A stretch of DNA of 21,476 bases, taken from Thermoplasmata archaeon. GTDB taxonomy: Archaea > Thermoplasmatota > DTKX01 > GCA-020343715. The DNA lies in NCBI GenBank assembly GCA_020343715.1, contig CP070808.1, forward strand, positions 1,110,227-1,131,702. The letters run 5' to 3'. This document shows, piece after piece, positions 19,966 through 21,476 of this stretch (position 1 is the stretch's first letter; every line of letters begins with the position of its first letter). A program made the position numbers and the translations under genes. Below the pieces are notes generated by a model, which had not been told where the DNA came from, did not search any database, and worked only from the letters and a program-made list of their open reading frames with translations.

Positions 19966-20034
19966 TGTCTCATCCTCCCGTCGGAACGGCGGGTCCCGGC
20001 GGCCCCACCACCCGGGATTGGATTGTATCCCCCA

Positions 20035-20046
20035 TTATTTATAATC
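20035..20046 (-). promoter_or_regulatory. TATA-box promoter of the PKD surface gene
   Basis: The minus strand reads GATTATAAATAA, centred about 75 bases before the ATG at 19965, giving a predicted leader of about 50 bases. A second, weaker AT-rich box (GGATACAATCC, 20021-20031) lies closer. The CACACCA element of the other two surface genes is absent. Confidence 0.55.
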
Positions 20047-20063
20047 ACTGAGGGAGGGTGGTG

Positions 20064-21476
20064 CTAGCGCCTGGTCAGGAACCAGGCCTGGAGGCTTCCG
20101 AACACGTAGACCCCCACCGTCGCCATCGAGAGGATGGAAGCGGTCACGGGACCCCTGCCCTCGCGGGCTTGCACCAGGCGGACGGCAAGGTCCACGATCT
20201 CCCGGACCGCTTCCCGCTCCTCAGGCAGGGCCTCGAGGCGGTCGGCTATCGTCGGGGCGGTGCGGTAGTAGTGGTCCACCAACAACCTCCCGGACGGTCT
20301 CGTCAACAGGACTCGGTCCCGGAACCCGCGCAGGGTGTCCAGCTCGGGAGCCAGGGGGCTGCCGAAGGCCGCGGTCGAGATGTAGCAACCGCTGCCGGCC
20401 TTCATGGCCTTGCGGTAGTTCGCTAGGCCCCGCGAGGTACGGTCCATCGCGTCCCCCATGCGGTCCAGCTGTCCCTTCAGCTTACTGGCCTCCCTCAGCT
20501 TGCCGTCGAGCCCGCTGGGCTCGCAGTCCTCGGCCCTGTCGACCAGTGCGCGCATCTTGCGCTCGGCCTCCTCCAGCTCCTTGAGCTTGTCCAGGCACTG
20601 CTGGTAGCACAGGTTGTCGAAGTCCACCTCGGGGACCTCCGGTGCCTCGGGCAGGTCGTCAAGGCAGTCCTGCCACTCCTCCAGGGCCTCGTCTATCTCC
20701 AGGTCCAGGTCCCTGAACCGGTACAGCTTCTCGAAGCCCTTGACCCCGTTGGAGAGGGCCCGTGGGAACCTCTTGAACGCCCTCGCGGCCTCGTCGGCCT
20801 CCTTGGACTCCAGGTGGGAGTGCAGGGTTGTGGCACCCTCCTTCATGTCCGGGTCCAGCTTGGCCTGGAGGATGGTGTAGAGACCACCCACGGCCTTGAT
20901 GGAATCGGTGGGCACGGGGGCGCTCACCAGGTCCTCCGCCCCGTAGCCCACGGCGGTGCCCACGGGTCCGCCCCAGTCGAAGATCCCGTTGAACTCGTCA
21001 GGGAGGTCCGCGTCGGTGAACCCCTTTATCTCGGACAGTGCCTTTGAATGGTCCCTGAGGGTCTTGAAGCTCTCCCAGTACTCGTCCCACACGCTCCTCG
21101 CGTCCAGCTGGGAGTGGCGTCCCTTTGGTCCCGACATGGCGGAGCCGCCCTTGAGCTTCTCGTACCGGTCCTTCAGGTCCTTTATGCGGGCCAACGCACG
21201 CCTTACCTTCGCGAGGCAGTCCTGGCAGTCGTCGGCCTTGCCCTGTCCCGCGTCGGCCTCTGCCTTCTCGTCGGACACCTTCGCCTCGGCTGCCTTGACG
21301 TCGGCGCCCGCGGACACCGCCGTCTGTTGGGCGTCGTTGGCGGCACCTCTCTGTCTCTCGGCCTCCTCCTTGGCCTTCCTCGCCTTCTCGCACGCCTCCT
21401 CCATCCGCCGCTTGGAGTCCTTGGCCCTCTCGGCAGCCTCCTCGGCCTCCTTGCGTTGGGTCTCGGCGTCCTCCCT
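20064..21476 (-). CDS. Coiled-coil protein with CFI-box-type C-terminal domain, 5' end cut off
   Basis: The frame is open to the window edge (24 further codons before the ATG at 21404, all Lys/Glu/Arg/Ala-rich), so the start lies outside; 470 residues are visible. The N-terminal part is a charged coiled coil. Cysteine motifs follow (DDCQDC, LCYQQC), with other single cysteines between and after them. A second helical stretch leads to GCYISTAAFGSPLAPELDTL and LRGFRDRVLLTRPSGRLLVDHYY, which match the CFI-box C-terminal domain (usual core CFIATAAYGSP). The last 25 residues include a hydrophobic helix (SILSMATVGVYVFGSLQAWFL) ending in RR. In bacteria and archaea this domain ends many surface or envelope proteins and its role is unsettled. 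Here it may place the protein in the membrane with the C-terminal Arg-Arg inside; that is inference. It lies 98 bases before the PKD surface gene on the same strand. Confidence 0.82.
   Translation of the reverse strand, partial: REDAETQRKEAEEAAERAKDSKRRMEEACEKARKAKEEAERQRGAANDAQQTAVSAGADVKAAEAKVSDEKAEADAGQGKADDCQDCLAKVRRALARIKDLKDRYEKLKGGSAMSGPKGRHSQLDARSVWDEYWESFKTLRDHSKALSEIKGFTDADLPDEFNGIFDWGGPVGTAVGYGAEDLVSAPVPTDSIKAVGGLYTILQAKLDPDMKEGATTLHSHLESKEADEAARAFKRFPRALSNGVKGFEKLYRFRDLDLEIDEALEEWQDCLDDLPEAPEVPEVDFDNLCYQQCLDKLKELEEAERKMRALVDRAEDCEPSGLDGKLREASKLKGQLDRMGDAMDRTSRGLANYRKAMKAGSGCYISTAAFGSPLAPELDTLRGFRDRVLLTRPSGRLLVDHYYRTAPTIADRLEALPEEREAVREIVDLAVRLVQAREGRGPVTASILSMATVGVYVFGSLQAWFLTRR

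Overview
The window is about 21.5 kb of GC-rich DNA that reads as archaeal, most likely from the Candidatus Thermoplasmatota. Several starts have an AT-rich TATA-like box roughly 40-50 bases upstream. Shine-Dalgarno sites are common, and GTG and TTG starts occur. One protein joins an extracellular sensor to two tandem winged-helix domains (COG3398-like architecture), which I associate with that phylum. The phylum placement is inference. There are 13 protein-coding genes, two of them cut by the window edges. I see no tRNA, rRNA, CRISPR array, transposase or prophage gene.

Positions 1-6061 hold ordinary cellular genes: an S9 serine peptidase (5' end missing) convergent with a PepD-type M20 dipeptidase, a thioredoxin, a GyrI-like ligand-binding protein, an Ogt/MGMT DNA repair methyltransferase, and two small zinc-ribbon proteins, one of them membrane-anchored. 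The two peptidases suggest peptide use.

Positions 6100-15710 hold a two-gene surface unit, the most interesting part. The first gene encodes a membrane-spanning protein with an outside beta-helix and Ig-like repeats and an inside pair of winged helices, i.e. a candidate membrane-tethered transcription regulator. The second encodes a 1969-residue surface protein with two FG-GAP propellers carrying twelve calcium-loop motifs, Ig/cadherin-like repeats, one membrane helix and a 235-residue cytoplasmic tail ending in a SHOCT-like motif. Their promoters align without gaps over 30 bases (24 identical), including an element just upstream of the TATA box. This suggests co-regulation, perhaps by the winged-helix protein itself. 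The giant gene also has a long leader able to fold into a large hairpin, and a strong hairpin terminator follows it.

Positions 15711-16797 hold a likely operon of a CopZ-like metallochaperone and a crotonase-family enzyme resembling delta3,delta2-enoyl-CoA isomerase. It converges on a third surface protein (16801-19965, minus) with a NosD-like beta-helix, four PKD domains of exactly 88 residues each, and a C-terminal membrane anchor. The window ends inside a minus-strand coiled-coil protein with a CFI-box-type C-terminal region. About 60% of the window encodes surface or membrane-linked proteins. No gap between genes exceeds 300 bases; the longest is 268 bases (3681-3948).
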